From: Alphaproteobacteria bacterium
GTDB lineage: Bacteria > Pseudomonadota > Alphaproteobacteria > Caulobacterales > Hyphomonadaceae
Direction: 5' to 3'
Assembly: GCA_018827375.1 (NCBI GenBank)
Contig: JAHJYW010000048.1
Coordinates: 124,001-188,000 of the forward strand
DNA length: 64,000 nucleotides
Positions 33,368 through 42,536 of this stretch are shown here, piece after piece. A program made the translations under genes and the position numbers. Within the stretch, counting starts at the first letter, position 1, and each line of letters begins with the position of its first letter. The notes below the pieces were generated by a model. That model was not told the origin of the DNA. It saw only the letters and a list, made by a program, of their open reading frames with translations, and made no database searches.

Positions 33368-34534
33368 ATGCGCGAGAGTCCATTGAATGTGCCGAAATCC
33401 AACTGGCGCAATGACGAGGAGATGGACATTTTCTCCGACGCCGTGGCCCAGTTCTTTGAAAAGGAATGTGCGCCGCATATTCAGGCTTGGCGCAAGGCCG
33501 GCATCGTGCCGCGCGAAATCTGGACCAAGGCGGGCGAAATGGGCCTGCTCGGCGCGTCGGTGCCGGAAGAATACGGCGGCGCGGGCGGTGACTTCCGCCA
33601 TGAGGCCATCATCATCGAACAGCAGCAGTGGAAGGGCGTCGACGGCTTTGGCATCACGCTGCACAATGCCATCATCGCGCCTTACATCACCGCCTATGGC
33701 ACCGAAGACCAGAAGCAGCGCTGGCTGCCGAAAATCTGCACCGGCGAACTTGTCACCGCCATCGCGATGACCGAACCGGGCGCAGGCTCTGACCTTCAGG
33801 GCATGAAGACCACCGCCAAGAAAGACGGCGACAGCTACATCATCAATGGCTCGAAGACCTTCATCTCGAACGGCCAGACCGCCAACCTGATCCTGGTATG
33901 CTGCAAGACCGACCCGACCCAGGGCGCCAAGGGCATCTCGATCCTGTGCGTCGAGACCGACGGCCTCGAAGGTTTCGAGCGGGGCCGCAATCTCGAGAAA
34001 GTTGGCCAGCATGCGGCTGACACGTCCGAGCTGTTCTTCAATGACGTGCGCGTGCCCGCATCTGCGCTGCTCAGCGAGGAAGAGGGCAAGGGCTTCATCC
34101 AGCTGATGCAGAAACTGCCGCAGGAGCGTCATATCATCGGCTTGCAGGGCATCGGCATGATCGAGCGCGCGATCCACGAGACCGTCGAATATGTCAAAGG
34201 CCGCAAGGCGTTCGGTAAGACGATCTTTGATTTCCAGAACACGCAGTTCAAGCTCGCCGAAGCCAAGACCGAAGCGACTGTCGCAAAAGTGTTTGCAGAT
34301 CATTGTACAGAATTGCTGCTGAAGGGCGAACTTGATGCAGCAACAGCCTCCATGTCGAAATACTGGATCTCCGATCTCCAGTGTAAGATCATCGACGAGT
34401 GCCTCCAGCTGCACGGCGGCTTCGGCTATATGGACGAATATCCCATCGCCCAGATGTATGCCGATGCCCGCGTCCAGCGCATCTATGGCGGCGCCAATGA
34501 AGTCATGAAAATGCTCATCGCGAGGACGCTCTGA
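33368..34534 (+). CDS. acyl-CoA dehydrogenase
   Basis: FAD-dependent, 388 residues, standard length. N-terminal helical domain with FFEKECAPHIQAWRKAG, middle beta domain TAIAMTEPGAGSDLQGMKTTA and KTFISNGQTANLILV, and C-terminal helical domain with QLMQKLPQERHIIGLQG and LQLHGGFGYMDEYPIAQMYADARVQRIYGGANEVMKM; the catalytic Glu would be in the last segment or in helix G by the isovaleryl-type layout. GGGAAG lies upstream. First gene behind the 33312 operator, followed by the thioesterase after six bases. Chain-length specificity is not evident. Confidence 0.9.
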   Translation: MRESPLNVPKSNWRNDEEMDIFSDAVAQFFEKECAPHIQAWRKAGIVPREIWTKAGEMGLLGASVPEEYGGAGGDFRHEAIIIEQQQWKGVDGFGITLHNAIIAPYITAYGTEDQKQRWLPKICTGELVTAIAMTEPGAGSDLQGMKTTAKKDGDSYIINGSKTFISNGQTANLILVCCKTDPTQGAKGISILCVETDGLEGFERGRNLEKVGQHAADTSELFFNDVRVPASALLSEEEGKGFIQLMQKLPQERHIIGLQGIGMIERAIHETVEYVKGRKAFGKTIFDFQNTQFKLAEAKTEATVAKVFADHCTELLLKGELDAATASMSKYWISDLQCKIIDECLQLHGGFGYMDEYPIAQMYADARVQRIYGGANEVMKMLIARTL

Positions 34535-34540
34535 ACACAT

Positions 34541-34969
34541 ATGCCCGATAGCAAACGCATCACGGAAGTCTTCCCTCAGCCGAGCCCGTCCTCGACGTCG
34601 CTCGGCTTCAAGCTCCTGTCACTCGACATGAAGAAGTGGGAGGCCCGTGTGCGCTTTGAGGGCCGCCAGGAGTTCACCAATCCCGCAGGCGTGATCCAGG
34701 GCGGGTATCTCGTCGCCATGATGGATGATACGATTGGCATGTTGACCGGCATGAAGGCGGGCAAGCGCGCCCTGCCTTCGACCGTCGATCTCCACACGCA
34801 CTTCCTGCGACCCGTGCGTGTCGGCGTTATCGAAGTGGTCGCACGCCTGCGCAACATCGGCCGCGCGATGGTTTTCGCCGAGGCCGAACTTTTCGATTCC
34901 CGCGGCAAGGAAGCTGCCCGCTGTGCCGCGAGTCTCACGCTTAATCCGGTGCAAGGAACGAATACATGA
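34541..34969 (+). CDS. PaaI/YdiI family hotdog thioesterase
   Basis: 142 residues, single hotdog fold. The family signature appears as EFTNPAGVIQGGYLVAMMDDTIGMLTG with the Gly-Gly turn and the Asp/catalytic region, then PSTVDLHTHFLRPVRVGVIEVVARLRNIGRAMVFAEAELFD. Probably hydrolyses acyl-CoA esters that stall in beta-oxidation. It follows the dehydrogenase by six bases and overlaps the small membrane protein by four. Confidence 0.88.
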   Translation: MPDSKRITEVFPQPSPSSTSLGFKLLSLDMKKWEARVRFEGRQEFTNPAGVIQGGYLVAMMDDTIGMLTGMKAGKRALPSTVDLHTHFLRPVRVGVIEVVARLRNIGRAMVFAEAELFDSRGKEAARCAASLTLNPVQGTNT

Positions 34970-35157
34970 GCGACAAGATGAAGTTTCTCATTCTTTGCAT
35001 CTGCGGAGGTGTTTTGTCGGTTGTCTCGACAATCGAACTCTTCCGCCACGCCGATACGACACCGCTCTCATCGACCACGTCGCTATTTGCGGCCGTATGC
35101 CTGGGTTTCTGCGCCCGTTACGGCCTCAAGATGATCAAGAACTCTAAACGAATTTAA
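34966..35157 (+). CDS. small membrane protein of unknown function in beta-oxidation operon
   Basis: 63 residues. Not recognised. Two hydrophobic segments: FLILCICGGVLSVVSTIEL (about residues 7-25) and SLFAAVCLGFCARYGL (about 39-54), with a Lys-rich C-terminus (KMIKNSKRI). The start overlaps the thioesterase stop in an ATGA arrangement, and the thiolase begins 15 bases later, so it is embedded in the operon and should be translated with it. It could anchor the soluble enzymes to the membrane or be an unrelated passenger; there is no direct evidence for either. Confidence 0.7.
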   Translation: MSDKMKFLILCICGGVLSVVSTIELFRHADTTPLSSTTSLFAAVCLGFCARYGLKMIKNSKRI

Positions 35158-35172
35158 TCAGGAGCCTCTCCC

Positions 35173-36378
35173 ATGAATGAAGCATATCTCTATGACGCCG
35201 TCCGCACCCCGCGCGGCAAGGGGAAGTCGTCCGGCTCCCTGCACGAAATCACCGCGCTGAGCCTTGGCACGCAAGTGCTGCAAGCCATCCGCGACCGGAA
35301 CAATATCGACACCGCCATGGTCGACGATGTCGTCTTCGGCTGCGTCTCGCCGGTTGGCGAGCAGGGCGGCGACATTGCCCGCATCGCGGTGCTGAACGCC
35401 GATTATGCCGACACGACGGCTGGCGTGCAGGTTGACCGTTTCTGCGCCTCGGGCCTCGAAGCCTGCAACATGGCCGCCTCGAAAGTCATGACCGGCGAGG
35501 CCGACATGGCTATCGGCGGCGGCGTTGAAAGCATGAGCCGCGTGCCAATGGGCGCTGCTGGCGGTGCCTGGTCGTCCGACCCGCAGATCGCCATCAAGTC
35601 CTACTTCTCGCCGCAGGGCGTCGGCGCCGACACGATCGCCACCAAGTGGGGCTTCTCCCGCGATGACGTTGATGCCTTCGCTGTCGAGAGCCAGAAGCGC
35701 GCCGCGCGCGCCTGGAAAGAGGGCCGCTTTGCCAACTCCATCGTTCCCGTGAAGGACCAGATGGGCGGCATCCGCCTTGACCATGACGAGCACATGCGCC
35801 CGGAAGCCGACATGCAGTCGCTCGCCGCGCTGCAGCCATCCTTCCTTGGCATGGGCGCCATGGGCTTTGATGAAGTCATCAAGCAGCGCTACCCCGAGCT
35901 TGAGAAGATCAACCACGTCCACCACGCCGGCAACTCGTCGGGCATCGTGGATGGCGCTTCGGCTGTCCTCTTCGGCTCGAAGGAAATGGGCGAGCGCTTC
36001 GGCATGAAGCCCCGCGCCCGCATCCGCGCCATGGCTTCCATCGGCTCCGAGCCCGGCATCATGCTGACCGGCCCGACGGATGTTTCGCGCAAGGCGCTGA
36101 AGAAAGCCGGCATGAACCCGGAAGACATCGATCTCTATGAACTGAACGAGGCCTTCGCTTCGGTCGTTCTCCTGATGATGCACAACCTCAACATCCCGCA
36201 CGACAAGATGAACGTGAACGGCGGCGCCATCGCGATGGGCCACCCGCTCGGCGCAACCGGCGGCATGCTGATGGGCACCATGATCGACGAGCTTGAGCGG
36301 ACCGGCAAGGAAACCGCTCTCATCACGCTCTGCGTCGGCGCCGGCATGGGCACCGCGACCATCATCGAGCGCGTTTAA
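35173..36378 (+). CDS. acetyl-CoA C-acyltransferase (thiolase)
   Basis: Thiolytic cleavage of 3-ketoacyl-CoA, the last step of beta-oxidation. 401 residues with the acyl-accepting Cys91 in [19 protein letters not shown], His357 in [11 protein letters not shown] and catalytic Cys387 in [15 protein letters not shown] lies nine bases upstream of the ATG. It is followed after 28 bases by the multifunctional FadJ/FadB-type gene, with which it should form the trifunctional complex. Confidence 0.93.
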   Translation: MNEAYLYDAVRTPRGKGKSSGSLHEITALSLGTQVLQAIRDRNNIDTAMVDDVVFGCVSPVGEQGGDIARIAVLNADYADTTAGVQVDRFCASGLEACNMAASKVMTGEADMAIGGGVESMSRVPMGAAGGAWSSDPQIAIKSYFSPQGVGADTIATKWGFSRDDVDAFAVESQKRAARAWKEGRFANSIVPVKDQMGGIRLDHDEHMRPEADMQSLAALQPSFLGMGAMGFDEVIKQRYPELEKINHVHHAGNSSGIVDGASAVLFGSKEMGERFGMKPRARIRAMASIGSEPGIMLTGPTDVSRKALKKAGMNPEDIDLYELNEAFASVVLLMMHNLNIPHDKMNVNGGAIAMGHPLGATGGMLMGTMIDELERTGKETALITLCVGAGMGTATIIERV

Positions 36379-36406
36379 TCCTTACCCGAATTACTGGAAG
36401 ACAGAC

Positions 36407-38641
36407 ATGAAACTCGAAACATTCACATTCGATATCGACTCGGACGGCATCGCCCATGCCGTGTTCGACGTGCCCGGCCGCAGCATGAATACGCTGACCG
36501 GCAAGGCCGTCGCCGACATCATCGCCTTCACGCAGGAAGTCGCGACCAATGACGCGATCAAGGGCCTCGTGATTTCCTCGGGCAAGGCCAGCGGCTTCTG
36601 TGCCGGCGCCGACCTCGGCGAAATGGGCAGCCGCGCAGGCGGTTCAGACGACAAGGCGAAGAAGACCGAAGCGGAGCTCAAGAAAGAGCAGTTCGACGCG
36701 GGCTTCTCGCTGAACAAGACGCTTCGCCAGCTCGAAACCTGCGGCAAGCCTGTCGCGGTTGCGCTCAACGGCCTCGCCCTCGGCGGCGGTCTCGAAGTCG
36801 CGCTCGCCGGGCATTACCGCGTTGCGGCCAATGACAATCCGAAGCTGCAGTTCGGCCTTCCGGAAGCCAAGATCGGCCTCCTGCCGGGCGCTGGCGGCAC
36901 GCAGCGCCTGCCACGCCTCGTTGGTGTGCAGACGGCCCTGCCGCTGATCCTTCAGGGCGAAAGCTTCAATGCCGAGAAGGCGCTCGCGATGGGCGTTGTC
37001 AACGAACTCGCGCCATCGTCGGAAACCGTTGCCAAGGCCAAGGCCTGGGTGAAGGCCAATCCGAAAGCGAAAGCACCTTGGGACGAGAAGGGCTATAAAG
37101 TGCCCGGCGGCGTTCCCCACCGCAGCCCAGGCGCTGGTCAGGTGATGACGATGGCCAACGCCATGCTGCACGCCAAGACCTATGGCAATTACCCGGCCCA
37201 GAAGAACATCCTGTCCTGCGTCTATGAAGGCATCATGGTGCCAATCGACGCCGGCCTGCGCATCGAGACGCGCTACTTCATCAACACGCAGCAGCGGCCA
37301 GAGGCGAAAGCCATGATCCGCTCGCTCTTCCTGTCGACGCAGGCGCTCTCCAAGGGGGGCAACCGTCCGGCGGGCTATCCGAAATACGAGCTCAAGAAGG
37401 TTGCCGTCATCGGCGCTGGCCTGATGGGCGCAGGCATTGCCTATGTCCAGGCCAAGGCTGGTATCCCGACCGTGCTCGTCGATGTGTCCATGGAAAATGC
37501 CGAGAAGGGCAAGGACTATTCCCGCAAGCTCGTCGAGAAGGATGTCTCGCGCGGCAAGCTCACGCAGGAGAAGGGCGATGCCCTGCTCGCGCTGATCACG
37601 CCAACGGATTCCTATGATCATGTCAAAGGCGCAGACCTTGTCGTCGAAGCCGTGTTCGAGAACGAAGAGCTGAAAGCCAAGATCACGAAGATGGCCGAGG
37701 AGCAGCTTGCTGACACGGCCGTCATGGGGTCGAACACCTCGACCCTGCCGATTACCGGTCTGGCCAAGGCGTCCAAGCGCCCAGCCAACTTCATCGGCAT
37801 CCACTTCTTCTCGCCGGTTGAGCGCATGGGCCTTGTCGAGATCATCTCGGGCGAGGAAACCAGCGAAGAGACTCTGGCCAAGACGATCGATTACGTCCTC
37901 GCCATCCGCAAGACGCCAATCGTTGTCAATGACAGCCGCGGCTTCTACACCTCGCGTTGCTTCGGCACATACACGCGCGAAGGCATGGAAATGCTGGCCG
38001 AAGGCATCAAGCCTGCGATCATCGAGAATGTCGGCCGCCAGTGCGGAATGCCGATGGGCGCGCTTGAAGTGACCGACTCTGTCGGCATCGACACGGCCCT
38101 GAAGGTCACGCGCGCCACGGCTGAAGCCATGGGCGCTGACGTCCAGGGAGACGAGCGCACGCAGTTCCTCGCCTGGCTGGTCGAAGACCAGGGCCGCGTA
38201 GGCCGCAAGGCCGGCAAGGGCTTCTATGACTATAACGAGAAGGGCAAGCCGGAACGCCTCTGGCCCGACATCAACAAGATGATCGAGGTCAAGGTCGACG
38301 AGTGCCCGCCTGCGCTGAAGACCGAACTGACCCATCGCTTCCTCGTGCGCCAGGCCATTGAAGTGGCCCGCTGCTTTGAAGAAGGCGTCATCACCGACGC
38401 GCGCGATGCGGACATTGGTTCGATCCTCGCCTGGGGCTTTGCGCCGTACACGGGCGGCTGTGCCAGCTACATGGACCTGATCTGGGGCATCAAGCCATTC
38501 GTCGAAGAGGCTGACCGCCTTGCCGACAAGTATGGCGAACGCTTCCGTCCGAACGACCTGCTGCGCGACCTGGCCGCCAAGGGCGAAGGCTTCTACGACC
38601 GCTTCCCACCCGGCGGCGAGAAAGCCAAAGCCGCCGCCTAA
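36407..38641 (+). CDS. fadJ: fatty acid oxidation multifunctional protein (enoyl-CoA hydratase / 3-hydroxyacyl-CoA dehydrogenase)
   Basis: 744 residues. The N-terminal crotonase domain (about 1-190) carries [13 protein letters not shown] and [18 protein letters not shown] with [20 protein letters not shown]. The NAD-binding domain starts near residue 325 with [23 protein letters not shown] and contains [12 protein letters not shown] and [19 protein letters not shown] (catalytic His). C-terminal 3-hydroxyacyl-CoA dehydrogenase lobes follow with [10 protein letters not shown] and [11 protein letters not shown]. It is co-directional with the thiolase, forming the alpha and beta subunits of the complex. 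A strong terminator lies 25 bases after the stop. FadB versus FadJ cannot be settled by eye. Confidence 0.93.
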   Translation: MKLETFTFDIDSDGIAHAVFDVPGRSMNTLTGKAVADIIAFTQEVATNDAIKGLVISSGKASGFCAGADLGEMGSRAGGSDDKAKKTEAELKKEQFDAGFSLNKTLRQLETCGKPVAVALNGLALGGGLEVALAGHYRVAANDNPKLQFGLPEAKIGLLPGAGGTQRLPRLVGVQTALPLILQGESFNAEKALAMGVVNELAPSSETVAKAKAWVKANPKAKAPWDEKGYKVPGGVPHRSPGAGQVMTMANAMLHAKTYGNYPAQKNILSCVYEGIMVPIDAGLRIETRYFINTQQRPEAKAMIRSLFLSTQALSKGGNRPAGYPKYELKKVAVIGAGLMGAGIAYVQAKAGIPTVLVDVSMENAEKGKDYSRKLVEKDVSRGKLTQEKGDALLALITPTDSYDHVKGADLVVEAVFENEELKAKITKMAEEQLADTAVMGSNTSTLPITGLAKASKRPANFIGIHFFSPVERMGLVEIISGEETSEETLAKTIDYVLAIRKTPIVVNDSRGFYTSRCFGTYTREGMEMLAEGIKPAIIENVGRQCGMPMGALEVTDSVGIDTALKVTRATAEAMGADVQGDERTQFLAWLVEDQGRVGRKAGKGFYDYNEKGKPERLWPDINKMIEVKVDECPPALKTELTHRFLVRQAIEVARCFEEGVITDARDADIGSILAWGFAPYTGGCASYMDLIWGIKPFVEEADRLADKYGERFRPNDLLRDLAAKGEGFYDRFPPGGEKAKAAA

Positions 38642-38665
38642 GGGCGCCAGCGCGTTGCTTAAAGG

Positions 38666-38701
38666 AAAAGGCCGGAGCATCGCTGCTCCGGCCTTTTTCT
38701 T
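38666..38701 (+). terminator. rho-independent terminator after fadJ
   Basis: GGCCGGAGCA, loop TCGC, TGCTCCGGCC, flanked by AAAA on the left and TTTTTCTT on the right. A classical 10-bp G/C stem with T-run ending the beta-oxidation operon. The stem sequence is identical to that of the terminator at 39401-39442. Confidence 0.92.
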
Positions 38702-38770
38702 GTCCGGGTTCCCCCAGTTTCTTCTGTGTCAGGACACAATTAGCTAAGCATGTGTGTGATATGAGAGAGC

Positions 38771-39376
38771 ATGCAAAGACTCTTCACCTTACTGGTTCTT
38801 GCTGCTTTGAGTGTTGCGCCAATGGCCGTCGCTGATGAGCAGGCTGAACTCTTTCCGGCGGCGTGCAGCAGCACGTTCGTGGATGTGGCGCACATGGACA
38901 GCGGAGACATTCAGGTCACGACATCCTTCCTGGCCGCTGAGCCGGGCTCGGAGAGCAGGTGGCCTGTCATCATGCAGACGGTCATCTATGATAATGACTA
39001 CGTCCTCATCGACCGGCAGGTGGGTGATAAATTCATCGATGACGTCGTGCCGTGCGATATCTGGTATGAAGAGGCCCATCATCAACTGGTCCGTGATCTT
39101 TCGGCTGCGCTACCGATTAGCCGTGCAGGGGATTATGATCGTGCAGAAGTCCAGAAAGCCCGTGAATGCCTTGGGGCGCTTGAGGCCTGTATGGCGGCAC
39201 CGGAGGCATGGCGGTTCACCGATGCACTTAAATCCATGAGCCTGGAGCAGTTTGACCGGCTGATCAGCGACGACCCCCGCGTGTTTTACCTGAAGGCTGG
39301 CGCTTATACCGGTCAGCTCATGCTGTTCGATACCAGGCATCGCAGGCTTGTTCCGATCCTTGAGGGCGGCTGTTGA
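38771..39376 (+). CDS. secreted protein of unknown function
   Basis: 201 residues. A cleavable signal peptide is clear: MQRLFTLLVLAALSVAPMAVADE, with the likely cut after AVA. The mature part is acidic and has six or so cysteines (for example PAACSS, VVPCDIW, ARECLGALEACM, EGGC at the C-terminus), consistent with disulfides in the periplasm. No family is recognised. It has its own upstream region of about 70 bases, a TGTGTC-AG-GACACA dyad within it, and is isolated by terminators on both sides, so it is monocistronic. Confidence 0.7.
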   Translation: MQRLFTLLVLAALSVAPMAVADEQAELFPAACSSTFVDVAHMDSGDIQVTTSFLAAEPGSESRWPVIMQTVIYDNDYVLIDRQVGDKFIDDVVPCDIWYEEAHHQLVRDLSAALPISRAGDYDRAEVQKARECLGALEACMAAPEAWRFTDALKSMSLEQFDRLISDDPRVFYLKAGAYTGQLMLFDTRHRRLVPILEGGC

Positions 39377-39400
39377 GCGCCACATCTTCACTGACATCTC

Positions 39401-39442
39401 AAATAAAAAGGCCGGAGCAGTGCTGCTCCGGCCTTTTTATTT
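39401..39442. terminator. bidirectional terminator between secreted protein gene and rne
   Basis: An almost perfect 42-base palindrome: A/T-rich flanks AAATAAAAA and TTTTTATTT surround GGCCGGAGCA and TGCTCCGGCC; only the central two bases break the symmetry. It gives a T-run on both strands and so serves both convergent genes. Confidence 0.93.
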
Positions 39443-39459
39443 CTGCTTGTATGTGGGGC

Positions 39460-42108
39460 CTATTCGCCCTTGGCGCGGGCCCACCAGCCCTTGCGCTTGG
39501 AGCCTGTCTCCTTGGCCTCTGCCTTGGCCGGTTCCGGCTTGGGCTCAGGCTTTGGTTCGGGCGCCGGGGCAGCTTCAGCCGCAACGGTTTCCTTGACCGC
39601 TTCGACCACGGGCGCGGGCGTCACGTCCGGCGCAGGCTTTGGCTCGGCCTTTGGTTCAGGCGCGGCCTTGGTCTCGACCGGCGCCGGTGCGGCCTCAGCA
39701 GCAGGCGCCTCAGCCTCTGGTTTCGGCTTGGCCCGCGAACGACGGGCGCGTTTCGGCTTCTCGGCCTTCACGGCTTCATCAGCTTCAGCGTCGGCAGCTT
39801 TCGCAGGCTCTGGTTCGCTTGCCTCAGGCGCGGGCGCAGGGGCCGCTTCAGGCTTGGCTTCGCTTGGCGCTTCCGCGTCCAACATGTCCGGCGCGCTGGC
39901 CGACAGGCCGTCGAGATAGGCGCCGCCATCATTTGGCGCGCTGTCCTCTGCACCTTCGGCACGCTCCTCGCCACCTGAGCGGCGACGGCGACGTCCACCC
40001 CTGCGACCGCGACGACGGCGCTTGCGGCCGGCATCTTCGCTGTCGTCCGAGCGGGCTTCCGGTGTCGTGCCACCTTCGCCGTCTTCATCCTCGTCATCGT
40101 CGCTGTCTTCATCCGAAGATGCGGCGGCGGGCGGGCTTTCGCCATCGATCACTTCGAGGCCCGTATCACGGGCATCGCGGTTGCGGCCGCGGCCACCCCG
40201 GCGACGACGACGCTTGCGCGGCTTGCCTTGGGTATCTTCGGCCTTGTCCTCGGCTTCGTCATCCGTTTCGGCGACGGCCTCGTCATCCTCGTCCTCGATA
40301 TCCTCATCATCCTCATCGGAGACGGCAGGCTTCGTGGATTTGGACAGGGAACGCGGCGGCGATTTCTTCTTCGGTTTCGAGTTCGGGTCGCGCTCGGCAT
40401 CGATCACGAAGTCGCCCGGCAGCAGGTCTTCCGAGGAATGGATCGACACGGCAAAGCCGGCCATCCGTTCTGTCTCGACCAGCGCTTCGCGCTTGTTGTT
40501 CAGGATGTAGAGCGCAACGTCCGTCGGTGCCTTCACCGAGATGCTTTTCAGGCCGCCGGTCGAGGCGCGGGCCTCGATGGCGCGGATCAGCTGCAACGCA
40601 GCCGACGGGATGGAGCGGCGACGGCCGGTGCCGTTACAGGCTTCACACGGGTCGGATGTGGCCTGCAGCACGCCCTGGCGGCGACGCTGGCGCGAGATTT
40701 CCATCAGGCCGAACTGCGAGATGCGGCCATGCTGGACGCGGGCGCGGTCAACCTTGAGGCATTCCTTCAGCTTCTTCTCGACGGCGCGATTGTTCTTGTT
40801 CTCGTCCATGTCGATGAAGTCGATCACGACGAGGCCGGCAAGGTCGCGCAGGCGCATCTGGCGGCAGGCTTCTTCAGCCGCTTCCAGGTTCGTGCGCACA
40901 GCAGTCTGCTCGATATTGCGTTCCTTGGTCGACTTGCCCGAGTTGACGTCGATCGCGACGAGCGCTTCGGTCTGGTTGATCACCAGATAGCCGCCGGATT
41001 TCAGCTGAACGACCGGGGAATAGATGGAATCAAGCTGGTCTTCGACCGCTTCGGAGACGAACAGCGGATCGTCTTCCTTCCATTGCTGAACCTTCTTGGC
41101 CTGGCTCGGCATGATCAGCTTGGCGAGGTCTTTCGCTTCGCGATAGGCGTCGTCGCCCTGCACCCAGACTTCCTCGATCTCCTTGTCGAACATGTCGCGC
41201 ATCGCCCGGTGCACAAGGCCGCCTTCGGCATTGATCAGCATCGGCGCTTCGGAGGTCAGCGTCTTCTCGACAATGGTTTCCCAGAGTTTCGAGAGGTATT
41301 CATAGTCGCGTTTGATCTCGGCCTTGGTGCGCTTGGCACCGGCCGTACGCACGATCAGGCCCATGCCATCCGGCACATCCAGCTCGGCAACGATGGATTT
41401 CAGGCGCTTGCGGTCTGCGCCATTGACGATCTTGCGGGAGATGCCGCCGCCGCGCGGTGTATTGGGCATGAGGACCGAATAACGGCCTGCCAGCGACAGG
41501 AACGTGGTCAGGGCAGCGCCCTTGTTGCCGCGTTCTTCCTTCACAACCTGGACCAGCATCACCTGCCGGCGCCGGATCACTTCCTGGATCTTGTAGCGTT
41601 TGGAGATTGACGAGCGCTGTGATTCCTTGCGGGCCGGTCGTCGGCCACGGGCCGGCTTGGCGGCGGACTTGGACTCGCCGTCCTCGCTATCGTCTTCGCT
41701 GTCATCCTCGTCATCATCGGAGGAGTCATCGTCATTATCGTCGCCGTCATCGGCGTCGGCATGGCTGTCTTCATCGCCGTCGATATCGTCGTCGTCTTCA
41801 TCCTCAATCGCGGCAGCGGCCTCTTCGGCGGCTTCCTTGAGAAGGGCTTCGCGGTCTTCGGCCGGAAGCTGGTAATAATCAGGGTGGATTTCGCTGAAGG
41901 CGAGGAAACCGTGGCGATTGCCACCATATTCAACGAATGCCGCCTGCAGGGACGGCTCTACGCGGGTTACCTTTGCGAGGTAGATATTGCCGCGAAGCTG
42001 TTCGTTACCTGTTGTTTCGAAGTCGAAATCATCGACTTGGCCGCCATTGACGATGGCCACACGGGTCTCTTCCGGGTGGGCGGCGTCGATTAGCATGAGT
42101 TTGCTCAT
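39460..42108 (-). CDS. rne: ribonuclease E
   Basis: Endoribonuclease and degradosome scaffold, 882 residues. The S1 domain at the N-terminus (GNIYLAKVTRVEPSLQAAFVEYGGNRHGFLAFSEIHPDYYQ) is interrupted by an acidic insertion of about 90 residues rich in Asp, Glu and Ser, typical of alphaproteobacterial RNase E. The DNase I-like catalytic region has IDVNSGKS and VVIDFIDMDENKN (metal Asp residues), and the zinc-link cysteines are in PCEACNGTG. The C-terminal half is disordered with Arg-rich RNA-binding blocks (RKRRRRRGGRGR and RKRRRRGRRGGRRRRR) and a Pro/Ala/Glu-rich tail. Start ATG at 42108 (MSKLMLIDAAHPEETRVA) has AAGG upstream. A long leader precedes it. Confidence 0.95.
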   Translation of the reverse strand: MSKLMLIDAAHPEETRVAIVNGGQVDDFDFETTGNEQLRGNIYLAKVTRVEPSLQAAFVEYGGNRHGFLAFSEIHPDYYQLPAEDREALLKEAAEEAAAAIEDEDDDDIDGDEDSHADADDGDDNDDDSSDDDEDDSEDDSEDGESKSAAKPARGRRPARKESQRSSISKRYKIQEVIRRRQVMLVQVVKEERGNKGAALTTFLSLAGRYSVLMPNTPRGGGISRKIVNGADRKRLKSIVAELDVPDGMGLIVRTAGAKRTKAEIKRDYEYLSKLWETIVEKTLTSEAPMLINAEGGLVHRAMRDMFDKEIEEVWVQGDDAYREAKDLAKLIMPSQAKKVQQWKEDDPLFVSEAVEDQLDSIYSPVVQLKSGGYLVINQTEALVAIDVNSGKSTKERNIEQTAVRTNLEAAEEACRQMRLRDLAGLVVIDFIDMDENKNNRAVEKKLKECLKVDRARVQHGRISQFGLMEISRQRRRQGVLQATSDPCEACNGTGRRRSIPSAALQLIRAIEARASTGGLKSISVKAPTDVALYILNNKREALVETERMAGFAVSIHSSEDLLPGDFVIDAERDPNSKPKKKSPPRSLSKSTKPAVSDEDDEDIEDEDDEAVAETDDEAEDKAEDTQGKPRKRRRRRGGRGRNRDARDTGLEVIDGESPPAAASSDEDSDDDEDEDGEGGTTPEARSDDSEDAGRKRRRRGRRGGRRRRRSGGEERAEGAEDSAPNDGGAYLDGLSASAPDMLDAEAPSEAKPEAAPAPAPEASEPEPAKAADAEADEAVKAEKPKRARRSRAKPKPEAEAPAAEAAPAPVETKAAPEPKAEPKPAPDVTPAPVVEAVKETVAAEAAPAPEPKPEPKPEPAKAEAKETGSKRKGWWARAKGE

Positions 42109-42536
42109 GGAACATAACCTTATGATCCGGCGACGCCGCCATGGGCGCAAGGCGCCTCGTGCGAGCTGTCAGGCCGGTCTGTGTTTGTTGGGAAAGGGTC
42201 CGGCCATGCCTGTCCCATGCACCCTGAGGCGGCAATGGAATACTGACGATGACCACGGCACCCGTGCACATATTGCTTTGCTTTCCGGAGCGCGGCGCCC
42301 GCTTGCCTTTTCGGTGAAGCGCGATCGCTGACGCGTCATTGGGAAACTTGTTGGGTAGCCTGATATACGGCTACTTTCAGGATACTGCCCAATTTCAGGG
42401 GGAATTGAAAGGAAGAATATCCTTTGACGGCAGTTAGATGAGCTAAGTGCGGTCAATGCTGGGTTAATCTTCCGTCTGCTAGGGAGATAGCGAACCCTCC
42501 ATATCTATCAGCGGCTTGTCCGGCCAGACAGACCAA
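42109..42536. other. divergent leader region of rne and the amidase gene
   Basis: 428 bases without a supported gene. The left part should hold the 5' leader of rne; RNase E messages are commonly autoregulated through long leaders in other bacteria. The right part carries the amidase promoter region, with TTGACG near 42425. I see no convincing conserved RNA structure, only several short inverted segments. Confidence 0.5.

Noticed and set aside
33305-34540. A 411-residue minus-strand frame opposite the second acyl-CoA dehydrogenase
   Set aside because: Same explanation: a shadow of a high-GC gene.
36644-38680. A 678-residue open frame on the minus strand opposite fadJ
   Set aside because: The sense strand encodes an intact multifunctional enzyme; the antisense frame has no recognisable domain and no ribosome binding site of note.
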